A stretch of 64,000 nucleotides of DNA, taken from NCBI GenBank assembly GCA_029202405.1, contig CP119312.1, positions 997,001 through 1,061,000 of the forward strand, in the 5' to 3' direction. The notes beneath the pieces were generated by a model, which had not been told where the DNA came from, did no database searches, and saw nothing but the letters and a program-made list of their open reading frames with translations. Shown here in pieces: positions 7,695 through 16,125 of this stretch. The position numbers and the translations under genes are program-made. The first letter of the stretch is position 1; each line of letters starts with the position of its first letter. Origin of the DNA: Candidatus Devosia phytovorans. Its GTDB lineage: Bacteria > Pseudomonadota > Alphaproteobacteria > Rhizobiales > Devosiaceae.

Positions 7695-9473
7695 ATGATG
7701 CTGAGGGACAAGTCTGCACTCTTGCTGTGGGCAGGCATTTTGCTGCTGACCACGCTGTTCCTCTACCTGCGCCTCAGCTATCGCGGTTTCGACCAGGTGC
7801 TGTTCGGCGACAATGACGACGCCATGCGCATGGTGGTGGTGCGCGATTTCCTCAACGGGCAAAACTGGTTCGACCACGCGCAATATCGCATGAACACGCC
7901 CTTTGGCGGCGACATGCACTGGTCGCGGATGATCGACCTGCCGATCGCGGCGCTGGTGCTGCTGGCGCGGCCCTTCGCCGGGGCAGGGGCCGAAGTGGTG
8001 GCGGGTTTTGCCTGGCCGATCATTCTCCTCGGCGTCTTTATCTGGTTCAACGGCTTGCTGGCGCAGCGGCTGGTCGGGCCGGCGGGCATGCTGCCGGCCA
8101 TGCTGATCACCGCCTTTTCGGTGGTGACCTATAGCGAGTTCGATTTCGGGCGCATCGACCATCACTCGGTGCAGATCATCCTGACGCAGCTGGCTGTACT
8201 GTTCTCCATCCACGCGCTGAGCCGGCCGCGCATGGCCGGCTGGGCGGGTCTGGCAGTGGCGACCTCGCTGGCAATCGGCACTGAGACGCTGCCGGTCGTG
8301 GTCGCGGCGATTCTGGTTTATGGGCTGCAGTTTGTCATTGCGCCGCGCTTCAACATGGGCGTGCGCTGGTTTGGTCTTAGCTTCGGGCTGGGGTCGGTCG
8401 GGCATCTGCTGTTGGCGGCGCCGCCAAGCCTCTGGCTGGTGCCGGCCTGCGATGCGCTGTCGGTGGTCTATGCAAGTGCGGCGCTGGCGAGCGGGCTCGG
8501 GCTTGCCGCGCTGACGCTGTTGTCCCTGCGCGGCTGGCATTTGCGGCTGATCGGCAGTGCACTTGCCGGTGGCGTAGTGCTGGCACTGGTGGTGTGGCTG
8601 TTTCCGGCCTGTCTCGATGGTCCCTATGCGATCGTTGATCCGTGGCTGGTGGAGCATTGGCTGGCGGGGATCGGCGAAGCCATGCCGCTGCCGGAAGTGC
8701 TGATGCAGCAGCCGGTCTATGTGCTGGGCGCCAGCATGCCGGCCTTCATCGCGCTGGCCTGCGTGCTGCATGCGGTCTGGCGGTCCGAGGGCGACCGGCG
8801 CGTTGCCTGGCTGGTGCTGCTGGCCTTCCTTGCGATCATCATCGCGGTGGCCTTCGTGCAGGTGCGCAGCATGCGGATCACGGTGGCGCTGATCTCGCCG
8901 GCCTGCGCCTATTGCGTGGTGATGGCGCGCAGGCGCTACCTGGAAAAGGCGAGCCTGTTGCGTATTGGCGGGCTGGTCGCGAGCTGGCTCGGTTTTGCCG
9001 GCATCCTGTGGTCGGTTATGGTGCATCTTTTGGTGTCGGCCATGCCGGCGCAGGCGGTGCAGGATTTGCCAGAACTGCAGGCAGATGCGGCGACGTGCCT
9101 CGCGCCAGGGGCCTATGACGGGCTCAAGGGCATGGGGACGGGCGGGGTGATGGCACCGATGGATATGGGCGCCTATATCCTGCTCTATACCGGGCACGAC
9201 ATCGTCGCGGCGCCCTATCATCGCAACAATGCGGCGCTGCTCGACACCTATGCCTTTTTCAACGGACCGATCGCTGCGGCGCGGGACATCCTGACCCAGC
9301 GCGGCATCACCCTGGTGGCGACCTGCGATGGCCTGCCGGAAATGGCGGGTCTGCCGGATGCAGCTGACGATTCCTTCGTCCGCCTGGCGCAGCAGAATGC
9401 CTTGCCCGACTGGCTGAAGCCGGTCAGTGCGCAGGGGCAGCCGATCACGATCTATGCCGTCAAAACGGAATAG
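7695..9473 (+). CDS. STT3/oligosaccharyltransferase-like multi-pass membrane protein
   Basis: A 592-aa protein with an N-terminal helix, about twelve further membrane helices and a C-terminal soluble part from roughly residue 455. The first periplasmic loop carries GDNDDAMR (Asp39, Asp41) followed by NTPFGGDMHWSRM. A second loop carries FGRIDHHSVQ (Asp155, His156, His157), which resembles the acidic and DHH motifs of STT3/AglB oligosaccharyltransferases and related GT-C enzymes. No WWDYG motif was found, so protein N-glycosylation is not shown; transfer of a lipid-linked sugar is a reasonable guess. It is a single-gene unit with divergent upstream space. Confidence 0.7.
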   Translation: MMLRDKSALLLWAGILLLTTLFLYLRLSYRGFDQVLFGDNDDAMRMVVVRDFLNGQNWFDHAQYRMNTPFGGDMHWSRMIDLPIAALVLLARPFAGAGAEVVAGFAWPIILLGVFIWFNGLLAQRLVGPAGMLPAMLITAFSVVTYSEFDFGRIDHHSVQIILTQLAVLFSIHALSRPRMAGWAGLAVATSLAIGTETLPVVVAAILVYGLQFVIAPRFNMGVRWFGLSFGLGSVGHLLLAAPPSLWLVPACDALSVVYASAALASGLGLAALTLLSLRGWHLRLIGSALAGGVVLALVVWLFPACLDGPYAIVDPWLVEHWLAGIGEAMPLPEVLMQQPVYVLGASMPAFIALACVLHAVWRSEGDRRVAWLVLLAFLAIIIAVAFVQVRSMRITVALISPACAYCVVMARRRYLEKASLLRIGGLVASWLGFAGILWSVMVHLLVSAMPAQAVQDLPELQADAATCLAPGAYDGLKGMGTGGVMAPMDMGAYILLYTGHDIVAAPYHRNNAALLDTYAFFNGPIAAARDILTQRGITLVATCDGLPEMAGLPDAADDSFVRLAQQNALPDWLKPVSAQGQPITIYAVKTE

Positions 9474-9515
9474 CGAACAGGCACCAGCAATTTAGGATTG
9501 AAGGGCGCCAGCCGT

Positions 9516-9599
9516 TCAGACGGGAACGGAGGCGTAGGCTGCGAAGAGCAGGCCCATGGTGGCAATGAACATGACCGAGAGCGAGATGGTTTTGAGCAT
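9516..9599 (-). CDS. Possible 27-aa membrane peptide
   Basis: A short frame encodes MLKTISLSVMFIATMGLLFA followed by AYASVPV. It looks like a single hydrophobic helix or an uncleaved signal peptide, preceded by a CAGGACC sequence. It lies alone in the gap between the STT3-like gene and purS. Composition is the only support, so it may be spurious. Confidence 0.3.
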   Translation of the reverse strand: MLKTISLSVMFIATMGLLFAAYASVPV

Positions 9600-9654
9600 G
9601 ACAATATGGTCCTGCGCCACAGCACGGCGCGACAGTTAGTATCACCCGAAGGCG

Positions 9655-9897
9655 TTAATTTGTGATTTCGACCGCGTAGTTTTCAATCACGGTGTTGGCC
9701 AGCAGCTTTTCACACATGCTGTTGAGCTGGGAACGTGCCGCTTCCACGTCGGTTCCCTCCAGCACTACGTCAAAGACCTTACCCTGTCGCACAGATGCAA
9801 CACCTGGGAAGCCGAGGCCATTGAGAGAGCCTTCGATGGCCTGACCCTGGGGGTCAAGCACGCCGTTCTTGAGGGTGACGGTAACGCGAGCTTTCAT
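9655..9897 (-). CDS. purS: Phosphoribosylformylglycinamidine synthase subunit PurS
   Basis: An 80-aa PurS protein, MKARVTVTLKNGVLDPQGQA, with the family motifs AIEGSLNGLGFPGVASVRQGK and the C-terminal CEKLLANTVIENY. PurS dimers connect PurQ and PurL and help pass ammonia between them. It starts 12 bases after the purC stop in the same direction, so purC-purS is an operon; purQ and purL are transcribed the same way but are separated from it by the unrelated 6421-9599 block. Confidence 0.96.
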   Translation of the reverse strand: MKARVTVTLKNGVLDPQGQAIEGSLNGLGFPGVASVRQGKVFDVVLEGTDVEAARSQLNSMCEKLLANTVIENYAVEITN

Positions 9898-9909
9898 CGG
9901 GACTACCTA

Positions 9910-10674
9910 CTACTGAACCAGCCGCGGACCGGTGGTCAGCGCGTTTTCCATCTCGACGAGAATGCCAAGGCGCTGGGCGACTTCGCGGTAGCTTTCCACC
10001 AGGCCGCCAAGGTTTTCGCGGAAGCGGTCCTTGTCGAGCTTGTTGCGGGTCTTGACGTCCCACAGGCGGCAGTTGTCGGGGCTGATCTCGTCGGCCAGCA
10101 CGATGCGCATCAGGTCGCCTTCATAGAGGCGCCCGCATTCGATCTTGAAGTCGACGAGCTGGATGCCGACGCCCATGAACAGGCCCGTCAGAAAGTCGTT
10201 GACGCGGATGGCGAGGCTCATGATGTCGTCGAGCTCGGCCGGGGTGGCCCAGCCAAAGGCCGTGATATGCTCCTCGGAAACCATGGGGTCGTGGAGCGCA
10301 TCGTCCTTGTAGTAGAATTCGATGATCGAGCGGGGCAGCTGGGTGCCGGGCTCGAGACCGAGGCGCTTGCACAGCGAGCCCGCGGCGAAATTGCGCACGA
10401 CCACTTCAAGCGGGATGATCTCGACTTCCTTGATCAGCTGCTCGCGCATGTTGATGCGGCGCAGGAAGTGAGTCGGGATGCCAAGGCCATTGAGCTTGGT
10501 GAAGACGAATTCGGAAATGCGGTTGTTCAGCACGCCCTTGCCGTCGATGACTTCGTGACGAGCGCCGTCGCCGGCCGTGGTATCGTCCTTGAAGTACTGA
10601 ACCAGAGTGCCGGGCTCGGGACCTTCGAAAAGGATCTTGGCCTTGCCCTCGTAGATTTTGCGACGACGGTTCAT
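9910..10674 (-). CDS. purC: Phosphoribosylaminoimidazole-succinocarboxamide synthase (SAICAR synthetase)
   Basis: A 254-aa PurC that joins CAIR with aspartate using ATP to form SAICAR. The N-terminal KIYEGKAKILFEGPEPG and YFKDDTTAGDGARHE, the middle EVVVRNFAAGSL and the C-terminal LVDFKIECGR and LADEISPD segments are all family signatures for nucleotide and substrate binding. The start at 10674 is the normal N-terminus. The region upstream to 10897 is a divergent promoter area shared with the ATPase inhibitor gene; no other gene is evident there. Confidence 0.97.
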   Translation of the reverse strand: MNRRRKIYEGKAKILFEGPEPGTLVQYFKDDTTAGDGARHEVIDGKGVLNNRISEFVFTKLNGLGIPTHFLRRINMREQLIKEVEIIPLEVVVRNFAAGSLCKRLGLEPGTQLPRSIIEFYYKDDALHDPMVSEEHITAFGWATPAELDDIMSLAIRVNDFLTGLFMGVGIQLVDFKIECGRLYEGDLMRIVLADEISPDNCRLWDVKTRNKLDKDRFRENLGGLVESYREVAQRLGILVEMENALTTGPRLVQ

Positions 10675-10896
10675 TGAGAATCCAGACCGGTTGGGTGAGG
10701 GGAGAATTCGGCCGCTTCATGCGCCAGAAAGAGGCAAAAATGCAAGCTCTTTCGCATGCTGGGATGTGATATGGGTCTGATGTGACCTGCTCCTGCAACA
10801 GCCAGGGGTAAGGCGTTGATTTGGATCGATGAAACACCTATGTCCATGTCGTCACGCCAAAATGGCGACCATTCCAAGCCCCAGGGAGAGACTTGC

Positions 10897-11220
10897 ATGA
10901 GCCAGTTCGACGATCGGCAGAAGGGCCAGGAGGCCAAGTTCGCCTTCGACGCTGAAAAGAAATTCAAGGCCGAGGCGCGCCGCAACAAGCTCGTCGGCAT
11001 CTGGGCCGCCGAATTGCTGGGCCTGACCGGCGAAGAAGCAAAGCTCTATGCCGCCGAAGTGGTGGCCGCCGATTTCGAGGAAGCCGGCGACGAGGACGTG
11101 TTCCGCAAGGTTTCCGCCGACCTTAAGGCCAAGGGCCTGTCGGTCGGCGATGACGTGATTCGCCAGAAGATGGACCAGCTGGTGGGCGTCGCCAACGAGC
11201 AGATCGCCGCCGAAGGCTGA
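10897..11220 (+). CDS. F1F0 ATPase inhibitor zeta subunit (DUF1476)
   Basis: A 107-aa protein, MSQFDDRQKGQEAKFAFDAE, matching the DUF1476 family now known as the zeta subunit of alphaproteobacterial F1F0-ATP synthases. It has the conserved four-helix pattern, including KFKAEARRNKLVGIWAAELL and the late DDVIRQKMDQL. The Paracoccus homologue inhibits ATP hydrolysis through its N-terminal segment; the same role is expected here but not shown. The start at 10897 has a GGGAGAG ribosome site. A terminator follows directly. Confidence 0.9.
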   Translation: MSQFDDRQKGQEAKFAFDAEKKFKAEARRNKLVGIWAAELLGLTGEEAKLYAAEVVAADFEEAGDEDVFRKVSADLKAKGLSVGDDVIRQKMDQLVGVANEQIAAEG

Positions 11221-11246
11221 TCGGTTCCGTGCAGAGCTGCCGAAGA

Positions 11247-11270
11247 GCCGGTCGAAAGGCCGGCTTTTTT
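11247..11270 (+). terminator. Intrinsic terminator of the ATPase inhibitor gene
   Basis: GCCGGTC and its partner GGCCGGC form a short GC stem with a small loop, followed by TTTTTT, 26 bases after the stop codon. Confidence 0.85.
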
Positions 11271-11361
11271 GTGCCTCAGGCAATCGATGGAAAATTTGAT
11301 GTAGCGCAAGGGGCGCGCTGTCCCGGCTCACTAAGATCATGGCGTATCAAGGAGGTCCGTC

Positions 11362-11958
11362 ATGACCCATATTGCAGCAACAGACATTATTGACGTCTCG
11401 GCCGACCAGAAGCGGCTTTTCATTCCCGCTCTCGCCGGCTTTTACGACACCTTCGCCAAGCCATTTGCCTGGACTGCCCTGCGCCTGGCGGTCGGCGCCG
11501 TCCTGGCCTATGAGGGCTGGGTCAAGATGAACAATCCGATGGCCCTCAGCGGCTTTGTCGAGAGCCTCGGTTTTTATCCCGGCTGGCTCTGGTCGCCGGC
11601 CATGGCGGCCGTCAATCTCGTTGGTGGCATCTGCATCATGCTGGGTCTGCTGACCCGCCCCTGGGCCCTGGCCAATACATTCATGCTCGGCGTGACCCTG
11701 TGGTATCACCAGATCAACCCCTATGGCCCGACCTTCCTGACGCCGGAGGGCATGCAGTTCCTGGCCACGCCTGAGGCGGCACAGTATTTCACCGGCGCGG
11801 GCATGAAGCAGTTGGCTGACGGAGGTGCAAAGTTCCTGGGCACGGTACAGGGCAAGGCGATCTTCGCATCGTTGTTCTGGACGGGTGCCTGTGGCCTCTA
11901 TGCCGCCTTTGGTGGCGGCGCCTGGTCGGTGGACAAGAGGTTGAAGAAGGAATTCTGA
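11362..11958 (+). CDS. DoxX family membrane protein
   Basis: A 198-aa membrane protein of the DoxX/DoxD superfamily. After a soluble N-terminus the helices begin at ALRLAVGAVLAYEGWVKM; others include NLVGGICIMLGLLTRPWALA and a C-terminal ASLFWTGACGLYAAFGGG. Members are linked to thiosulfate-quinone oxidoreduction or redox stress, but the precise job is unknown. A perfect AAGGAGG ribosome site precedes the ATG, suggesting high expression. It is monocistronic and converges on a GNAT gene with a shared hairpin. Confidence 0.85.
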   Translation: MTHIAATDIIDVSADQKRLFIPALAGFYDTFAKPFAWTALRLAVGAVLAYEGWVKMNNPMALSGFVESLGFYPGWLWSPAMAAVNLVGGICIMLGLLTRPWALANTFMLGVTLWYHQINPYGPTFLTPEGMQFLATPEAAQYFTGAGMKQLADGGAKFLGTVQGKAIFASLFWTGACGLYAAFGGGAWSVDKRLKKEF

Positions 11959-11980
11959 GAGCGCCCGTCGCGCTCAAAAG

Positions 11981-12011
11981 AATAGCGCCGCTGATCACAT
12001 GCGGCGCTATT
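11981..12011. terminator. Bidirectional terminator hairpin
   Basis: AATAGCGCCGC pairs perfectly with GCGGCGCTATT around a 9-base loop between the convergent DoxX and GNAT genes, giving an 11-bp stem usable on both strands. Confidence 0.75.
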
Positions 12012-12021
12012 CCCTCGCTGA

Positions 12022-12444
12022 TCAGGTGGTCGCTGGCCTCAGCCACAGCGCCATGCCGATCGAGCGGGGCGTGACCGGTTCGAAGCCGTATTTGGCATAG
12101 AGATGCTGCGCATCGCCGTCGGCCACGAGACTGATATAGGCCGTCTCGGGCGCCTCGGCGTGGATATGGGCGACCAGCGCCGCCATGATCTGCTTGCCGA
12201 GCCCCTTGCCCTGATGAGCAGGCTCGACCGCCATGTCGGTGATCTGGAAGGCGGTGCCGCCGTCGCCGATGATGCGGCCCATGCCCACCGTCTGCCCGTC
12301 ATGCTGCATGGTCACGGCGAACCAGGTGTTGGGCAGGCCGCGCTCGGCGGCTTCCCGTGTCTTTTCGCTGAGACCGGACACCTTGCGCAGGCGCAGGAAG
12401 TCTTCCACCGAGGGCGTGCCGACGACGAGGGAATAGCCGCCCAT
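12022..12444 (-). CDS. GNAT family N-acetyltransferase
   Basis: A 140-aa GNAT-fold acetyltransferase. The acetyl-CoA-binding loop is seen in the QGKGLGKQIM segment after VGMGRIIGDGGTAFQITDMAV, and the C-terminal strand is AKYGFEPV. The acceptor is unknown. Its ATG coincides with the stop region of the upstream hydrolase gene (both touch 12444), and a second GNAT gene lies one gene further up, so 12022-13402 is a three-gene minus-strand operon. Confidence 0.88.
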   Translation of the reverse strand: MGGYSLVVGTPSVEDFLRLRKVSGLSEKTREAAERGLPNTWFAVTMQHDGQTVGMGRIIGDGGTAFQITDMAVEPAHQGKGLGKQIMAALVAHIHAEAPETAYISLVADGDAQHLYAKYGFEPVTPRSIGMALWLRPATT

Positions 12445-12992
12445 CAGATGCGCTGCATCAGGCGGGTGAACATCAGCAGGCCCTCCGGCCAGGGCCCGTG
12501 GCCAGAGTCGACATTGATATGCCCGGCTTCGCCTGCCTGATGAAAGTCGGAACCCCAGCAGGTGGCAAATTCCACGGCGCGGTCCAGCGTCACGTAGGGG
12601 TCATTGCTGGAGGCAACGAGCATCGAGGGGAAGGGCAGCGGGTCGCGCGGAATGGGCCGGAAGACATAGGTCGCCTCAGGCGCTTCGGCGCTCAGTTCCA
12701 CATCGGTGGGCGCGACCAGAAACGCACCCCGGACATTGTTCGGCAGGCGCGGGGCCGCATGGGCCACTGCAGAGACCGAAGTGGAATGGGCGATGAGCAC
12801 CACCGGGCGGGTGGTCAGACGGCAGGCCTGATCGATGGTCGCGACCCAGTCGTCAGCGTCGGGCTCCCACCATTCGGCCTGTTCGACAATGGCCGAGGTC
12901 TTCATCTTCTCGGCCCAGCGGGTCTGCCAGTGGCCCGGTTTGATGCCGCCGAGACCGGGCAGGATCAGGATATCGGCATCAGCCAGTTTCAT
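12444..12992 (-). CDS. RBBP9/YdeN family alpha/beta hydrolase
   Basis: A 182-aa small serine hydrolase. It begins with ILILPGLGGIKPGHWQTRWAE, diagnostic of the RBBP9/YdeN family, and has the nucleophile serine in IAHSTS instead of the more common GHSLG. The likely acid is in SSNDPY and the His in the conserved GHINVDSG near the end. Substrates are unknown. It overlaps both neighbours by a few bases and is cotranscribed with two GNAT genes. Confidence 0.88.
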   Translation of the reverse strand: MKLADADILILPGLGGIKPGHWQTRWAEKMKTSAIVEQAEWWEPDADDWVATIDQACRLTTRPVVLIAHSTSVSAVAHAAPRLPNNVRGAFLVAPTDVELSAEAPEATYVFRPIPRDPLPFPSMLVASSNDPYVTLDRAVEFATCWGSDFHQAGEAGHINVDSGHGPWPEGLLMFTRLMQRI

Positions 12993-13402
12993 GTGCGATG
13001 GGTCCTGTCACGATAGAAGCCGGCCTGGGTCTGGGTGAGGCCGATCTTTTGATAGAAGCCTTCAGCGCCGGGCAGGGCGAGCAGGACGATGGAGACGCCG
13101 GGGCCGAGGATTTCGCTGGCCTTGTCCATCATGGTCTTGCCAATGCCCTGACCCTGGCTGGTTTCCACCACGGCCATATCGGCACAGTAGCAGACCCAGT
13201 TCCAATCGGTCATGCCGCGGAACCGGCCGACGAGGCGTCCGGCCTCGTCACGGGCGGTGATGGTGAGGTTGGAACTATCGAGCATAGCCTGGACGCGCTC
13301 GGTATTGCCGAGCGGGCGGGTCGGGCCAAGCTTGGACTGGCCGACGCAGGCAATGTATTCCTCAGCACTGAGGCCGGTTTCCTGGGCGCAGATCAGGCTC
13401 AT
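12989..13402 (-). CDS. GNAT family N-acetyltransferase
   Basis: A 137-aa acetyltransferase, first gene of a three-gene run. The N-terminus MSLICAQETGLSAEEYIAC leads to the GNAT core: GRFRGMTDWNWVCYCADMAV, then the acetyl-CoA loop SQGQGIGKTMMDKA and the final AEGFYQKIGL strand. Its start overlaps the end of purB by 4 bases (ATGA), so it may be cotranscribed with purB. Acceptor substrate unknown. Confidence 0.88.
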   Translation of the reverse strand: MSLICAQETGLSAEEYIACVGQSKLGPTRPLGNTERVQAMLDSSNLTITARDEAGRLVGRFRGMTDWNWVCYCADMAVVETSQGQGIGKTMMDKASEILGPGVSIVLLALPGAEGFYQKIGLTQTQAGFYRDRTHRT

Positions 13403-14727
13403 TCGAAGACCCGCTTGAAGATCGAGTCGACATGCTTGAGGTGGTAGGCGTCGTCGAACATGGCGTCGATCTGCTCGTCGCTGAGCGTGACCTCCGGATC
13501 CGCCTTGAGATTGGCGGCGAACTGGCCGGCGCGATCGCCCTGCATGGCCCAGACCTTCATGGCATTGCGCTGGACGGCGGCATAGCTGTCCTCACGGGAA
13601 TAGCCGGCCTGGGTCAGCGCCAGCAGCATGCGCTGGGAATTGTGCAAGCCGCCGAGCAGGTCGAGGTTCTTGCGCATGTTTTCCGGATAGACGACCAGCT
13701 TGTCGATGACGCCGGTCAGGCGGGCAAGGGCAAAGTCGAGGGTAACCGTGGCGTCGGGGCCGATCATGCGCTCGACGGACGAGTGGGAGATATCGCGCTC
13801 GTGCCAGAGGGCGACGTTTTCCAGCGCCGGGGTGACCATGCCGCGCACGAGGCGGGCGAGGCCGGTGAGGTTTTCTGTGAGAACGGGATTGCGCTTGTGC
13901 GGCATGGCCGAAGAACCCTTCTGGCCGGGTGAGAAGAACTCCTCGGCTTCGAGCACTTCTGTGCGCTGCAGGTGGCGGATTTCGACGGCCACACGCTCGA
14001 TCGAGCTGGCGACGACGCCGAGGGTCGCGAAGAACATGGCGTGGCGGTCGCGCGGGATGACCTGGGTCGAGACCGGCTCGATGCTCAGCCCAAGCTTTTC
14101 GGCGACATATTCTTCCACCTGCGGGTCGATATTGGCGAAGGAGCCGATGGCGCCGGAAATCGCGGCGGTGGCGATTTCTTCGCGGGCATTGACCAGCCGC
14201 TGGCGGTTGCGGGAAAATTCCGCATAGGCTTCGGCCAGCTTGACGCCAAAGGTCGTCGGCTCGGCATGGATGCCGTGGCTGCGACCGATGGTGATGGTGT
14301 CCTTGTGCTCATAGGCGCGGCGCTTGAGGGCGGCGAGCAGGGCGTCGACATCGGCGATCAGCAGATCGGCGGCGCGGGCGAGCTGGACAGAAAGCGTGGT
14401 GTCGAGAATGTCCGAGCTCGTCATGCCCTGGTGCACGAAGCGCGCGTCGGGGCCGACGATTTCGCTCAGATGCGTCAGGAAGGCGATGACGTCGTGCTTG
14501 GTGGTGCGCTCGATCTCGTCGATGCGGGCGACGTCAAAGCCATAGTCGCCATGCTCGGCCTTCCTGGCATTCATCACATCCCAGATGTTCTGGGCGGATT
14601 CCTTGGGCACGACGCCGAGTTCGGCCAGCTTGGTGGTGGCATGGGCCTCGATCTCGAACCAGATGGCGAAGCGGGTCTCGGCCGACCAGATGGAGACCAT
14701 TTCGGGGCGAGAGTAACGCGGGATCAT
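13399..14727 (-). CDS. purB: Adenylosuccinate lyase
   Basis: A 442-aa member of the fumarase/aspartase superfamily. The signature GSSAMPHKRNP contains the catalytic serine loop, and RSHGIHAEPTTFG and HQGMTSSDILDT contribute the other active-site residues. PurB splits SAICAR to AICAR and adenylosuccinate to AMP, two steps of purine synthesis. Length and N-terminus (MIPRYSRPEMVSIWS) match the bacterial enzyme. It joins the other pur genes in this window. Confidence 0.96.
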   Translation of the reverse strand: MIPRYSRPEMVSIWSAETRFAIWFEIEAHATTKLAELGVVPKESAQNIWDVMNARKAEHGDYGFDVARIDEIERTTKHDVIAFLTHLSEIVGPDARFVHQGMTSSDILDTTLSVQLARAADLLIADVDALLAALKRRAYEHKDTITIGRSHGIHAEPTTFGVKLAEAYAEFSRNRQRLVNAREEIATAAISGAIGSFANIDPQVEEYVAEKLGLSIEPVSTQVIPRDRHAMFFATLGVVASSIERVAVEIRHLQRTEVLEAEEFFSPGQKGSSAMPHKRNPVLTENLTGLARLVRGMVTPALENVALWHERDISHSSVERMIGPDATVTLDFALARLTGVIDKLVVYPENMRKNLDLLGGLHNSQRMLLALTQAGYSREDSYAAVQRNAMKVWAMQGDRAGQFAANLKADPEVTLSDEQIDAMFDDAYHLKHVDSIFKRVFE

Positions 14728-14757
14728 GGGCTTAGGCTTTCAGGTTCAGATTGTGAG

Positions 14758-15438
14758 TCAGGCGCTGCGCTGGGTCGCGGCAGCGCGGATGGCGGCGATG
14801 CGGGCGGCATAGGTGGCGGGGTCGTTGCCGCCATAGACGGAGGAGCCGGCGACCAGCACATTGGCCCCGGCATCGGCGATGGCGCGGGCGTTGTCGGGCG
14901 TGACGCCGCCGTCGACTTCGAGGTCGATGGCGCGAGCGCCGATCAGGGCCTTCGCCTGGCGCAGCTTGTTGAGGCTTTCCGGAATGAAGCTCTGGCCGCC
15001 AAAGCCGGGATTGACCGACATCACCAGCACCAGATCGACATCGTCGATGACATGCTGGATGGCGGAGACGGGTGTGGCGGGATTGAGCGCAACGCCGGCC
15101 TTCTTGCCCAGCGCGCGGATGGCCTGCAGCGAGCGATGCAGATGCGGGCCGGCCTCGGCATGGACGGTAATGATATCGGCACCCGCCGCGGCGAACTCGC
15201 CGAGATAGGCATCGGTGGGCGCGATCATCAGATGGGTGTCGAAAGTCCTGTCGGTCAGCTTGCGGATGGCCTTCATGACCACGGCGCCAAAGCTGATATT
15301 GGGCACAAAATGGCCGTCCATCACGTCGATATGGATATAGTCCGCACCGCCAGCAACGATGGCTTCCACCTCATTGCCTAGCCGCGAAAAGTCTGCGGAC
15401 AGGATGGAGGGAGCGATGCGGATGGGGCGGGTGGACAT
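14758..15438 (-). CDS. rpe: Ribulose-phosphate 3-epimerase
   Basis: A 226-aa TIM-barrel epimerase that interconverts ribulose 5-phosphate and xylulose 5-phosphate. Signatures include IAPSILSADFSRLG, the metal/catalytic HIDVMDGHFVPN, VMSVNPGFGGQ and EVDGGVTPDN. The start MSTRPIRIAP at 15438 matches the family and discards an upstream in-frame extension. It is upstream of purB in the same direction. Confidence 0.96.
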   Translation of the reverse strand: MSTRPIRIAPSILSADFSRLGNEVEAIVAGGADYIHIDVMDGHFVPNISFGAVVMKAIRKLTDRTFDTHLMIAPTDAYLGEFAAAGADIITVHAEAGPHLHRSLQAIRALGKKAGVALNPATPVSAIQHVIDDVDLVLVMSVNPGFGGQSFIPESLNKLRQAKALIGARAIDLEVDGGVTPDNARAIADAGANVLVAGSSVYGGNDPATYAARIAAIRAAATQRSA

Positions 15439-15502
15439 GGACGGGCACCTCGTTGACAGGGCTGCTATAGGGCGGACGCAGCCGGGGGGCAAGGGCGGGC
15501 TG

Positions 15503-16114
15503 TCAGTTGTGGGACAGCCATGCCTTCATGCGCACCATGAGCTCATCAATAGGGAGCTTTCCGATGTCGTGATCCGAGAATCCTCTTGCTTTGAGGTCGT
15601 CGTAGTCGGTCACCATGAAGTCGAGAAAACGCCCCCAGATGCGTGTTGGTCCGGGGGCATTGAGGTTGGCCTGACTGTTCAGCCAGTTCCGCACCTCAGC
15701 CAGAATGTCTGTTGGTTGATTGCCGTGGACGGCGATATCCGAGTTCGACAGGTCTGAAATTGCCGCCTGAAAGCGAAAGCGCTCTGCTTCGAGGATGAGG
15801 CACCTCTTGTCCGCACAGACACCGCCCTTGTAGGCTCGGCAACCAACGTCCAGACCAAGTTCGAATGGCATATTCATGCGGTAGAATTCACCGGCCTCCT
15901 TGGCCCGCAACCTCGAAAGGTCGTGAATCCCAAATTTGCATTCTTCGACAAGGCGCAGGATTTTCAATATCCTCGGCTCAGCCGAGTTCAGCGTTTCCAG
16001 CGCAATCCTGGGTTCGAAGCCCAAGTCGAGCAGGCAGAATAGCAGCGGGCGCAGCAGTGGCCGGTAGTCTTCATCAAAGGGACAGTTGATGAAGACATTT
16101 GTCTCGAAGGCCAT
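15503..16114 (-). CDS. TIR/nucleoside-deoxyribosyltransferase-like protein, putative defence effector
   Basis: A 203-aa protein starting MAFETNVFINCPFDEDY. The N-terminal half has an alternating alpha/beta pattern with VFINCPFD (9-14), GFEPRIALE (32-40), FGIHDLSR (61-68) and NMPFELGLDVG (81-91). Glu85 sits where TIR and deoxyribosyltransferase-like enzymes carry their catalytic glutamate. The C-terminal third is helical. Related proteins occur in bacterial accessory and defence loci, but I know of no proven activity. Its DNA is visibly less GC-rich than its neighbours, which suggests transfer. It starts 11 bases after the DUF2188 stop. The ATG at 16114 was preferred over a TTG at 16129. Confidence 0.6.
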   Translation of the reverse strand: MAFETNVFINCPFDEDYRPLLRPLLFCLLDLGFEPRIALETLNSAEPRILKILRLVEECKFGIHDLSRLRAKEAGEFYRMNMPFELGLDVGCRAYKGGVCADKRCLILEAERFRFQAAISDLSNSDIAVHGNQPTDILAEVRNWLNSQANLNAPGPTRIWGRFLDFMVTDYDDLKARGFSDHDIGKLPIDELMVRMKAWLSHN

Positions 16115-16125
16115 GTCCGGGGATA

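Noticed and set aside
7650..9221. Open frame of 523 codons on the minus strand
   Set aside because: Antisense to the STT3-like gene and rich in His, Gln and Arg, typical of a shadow frame.
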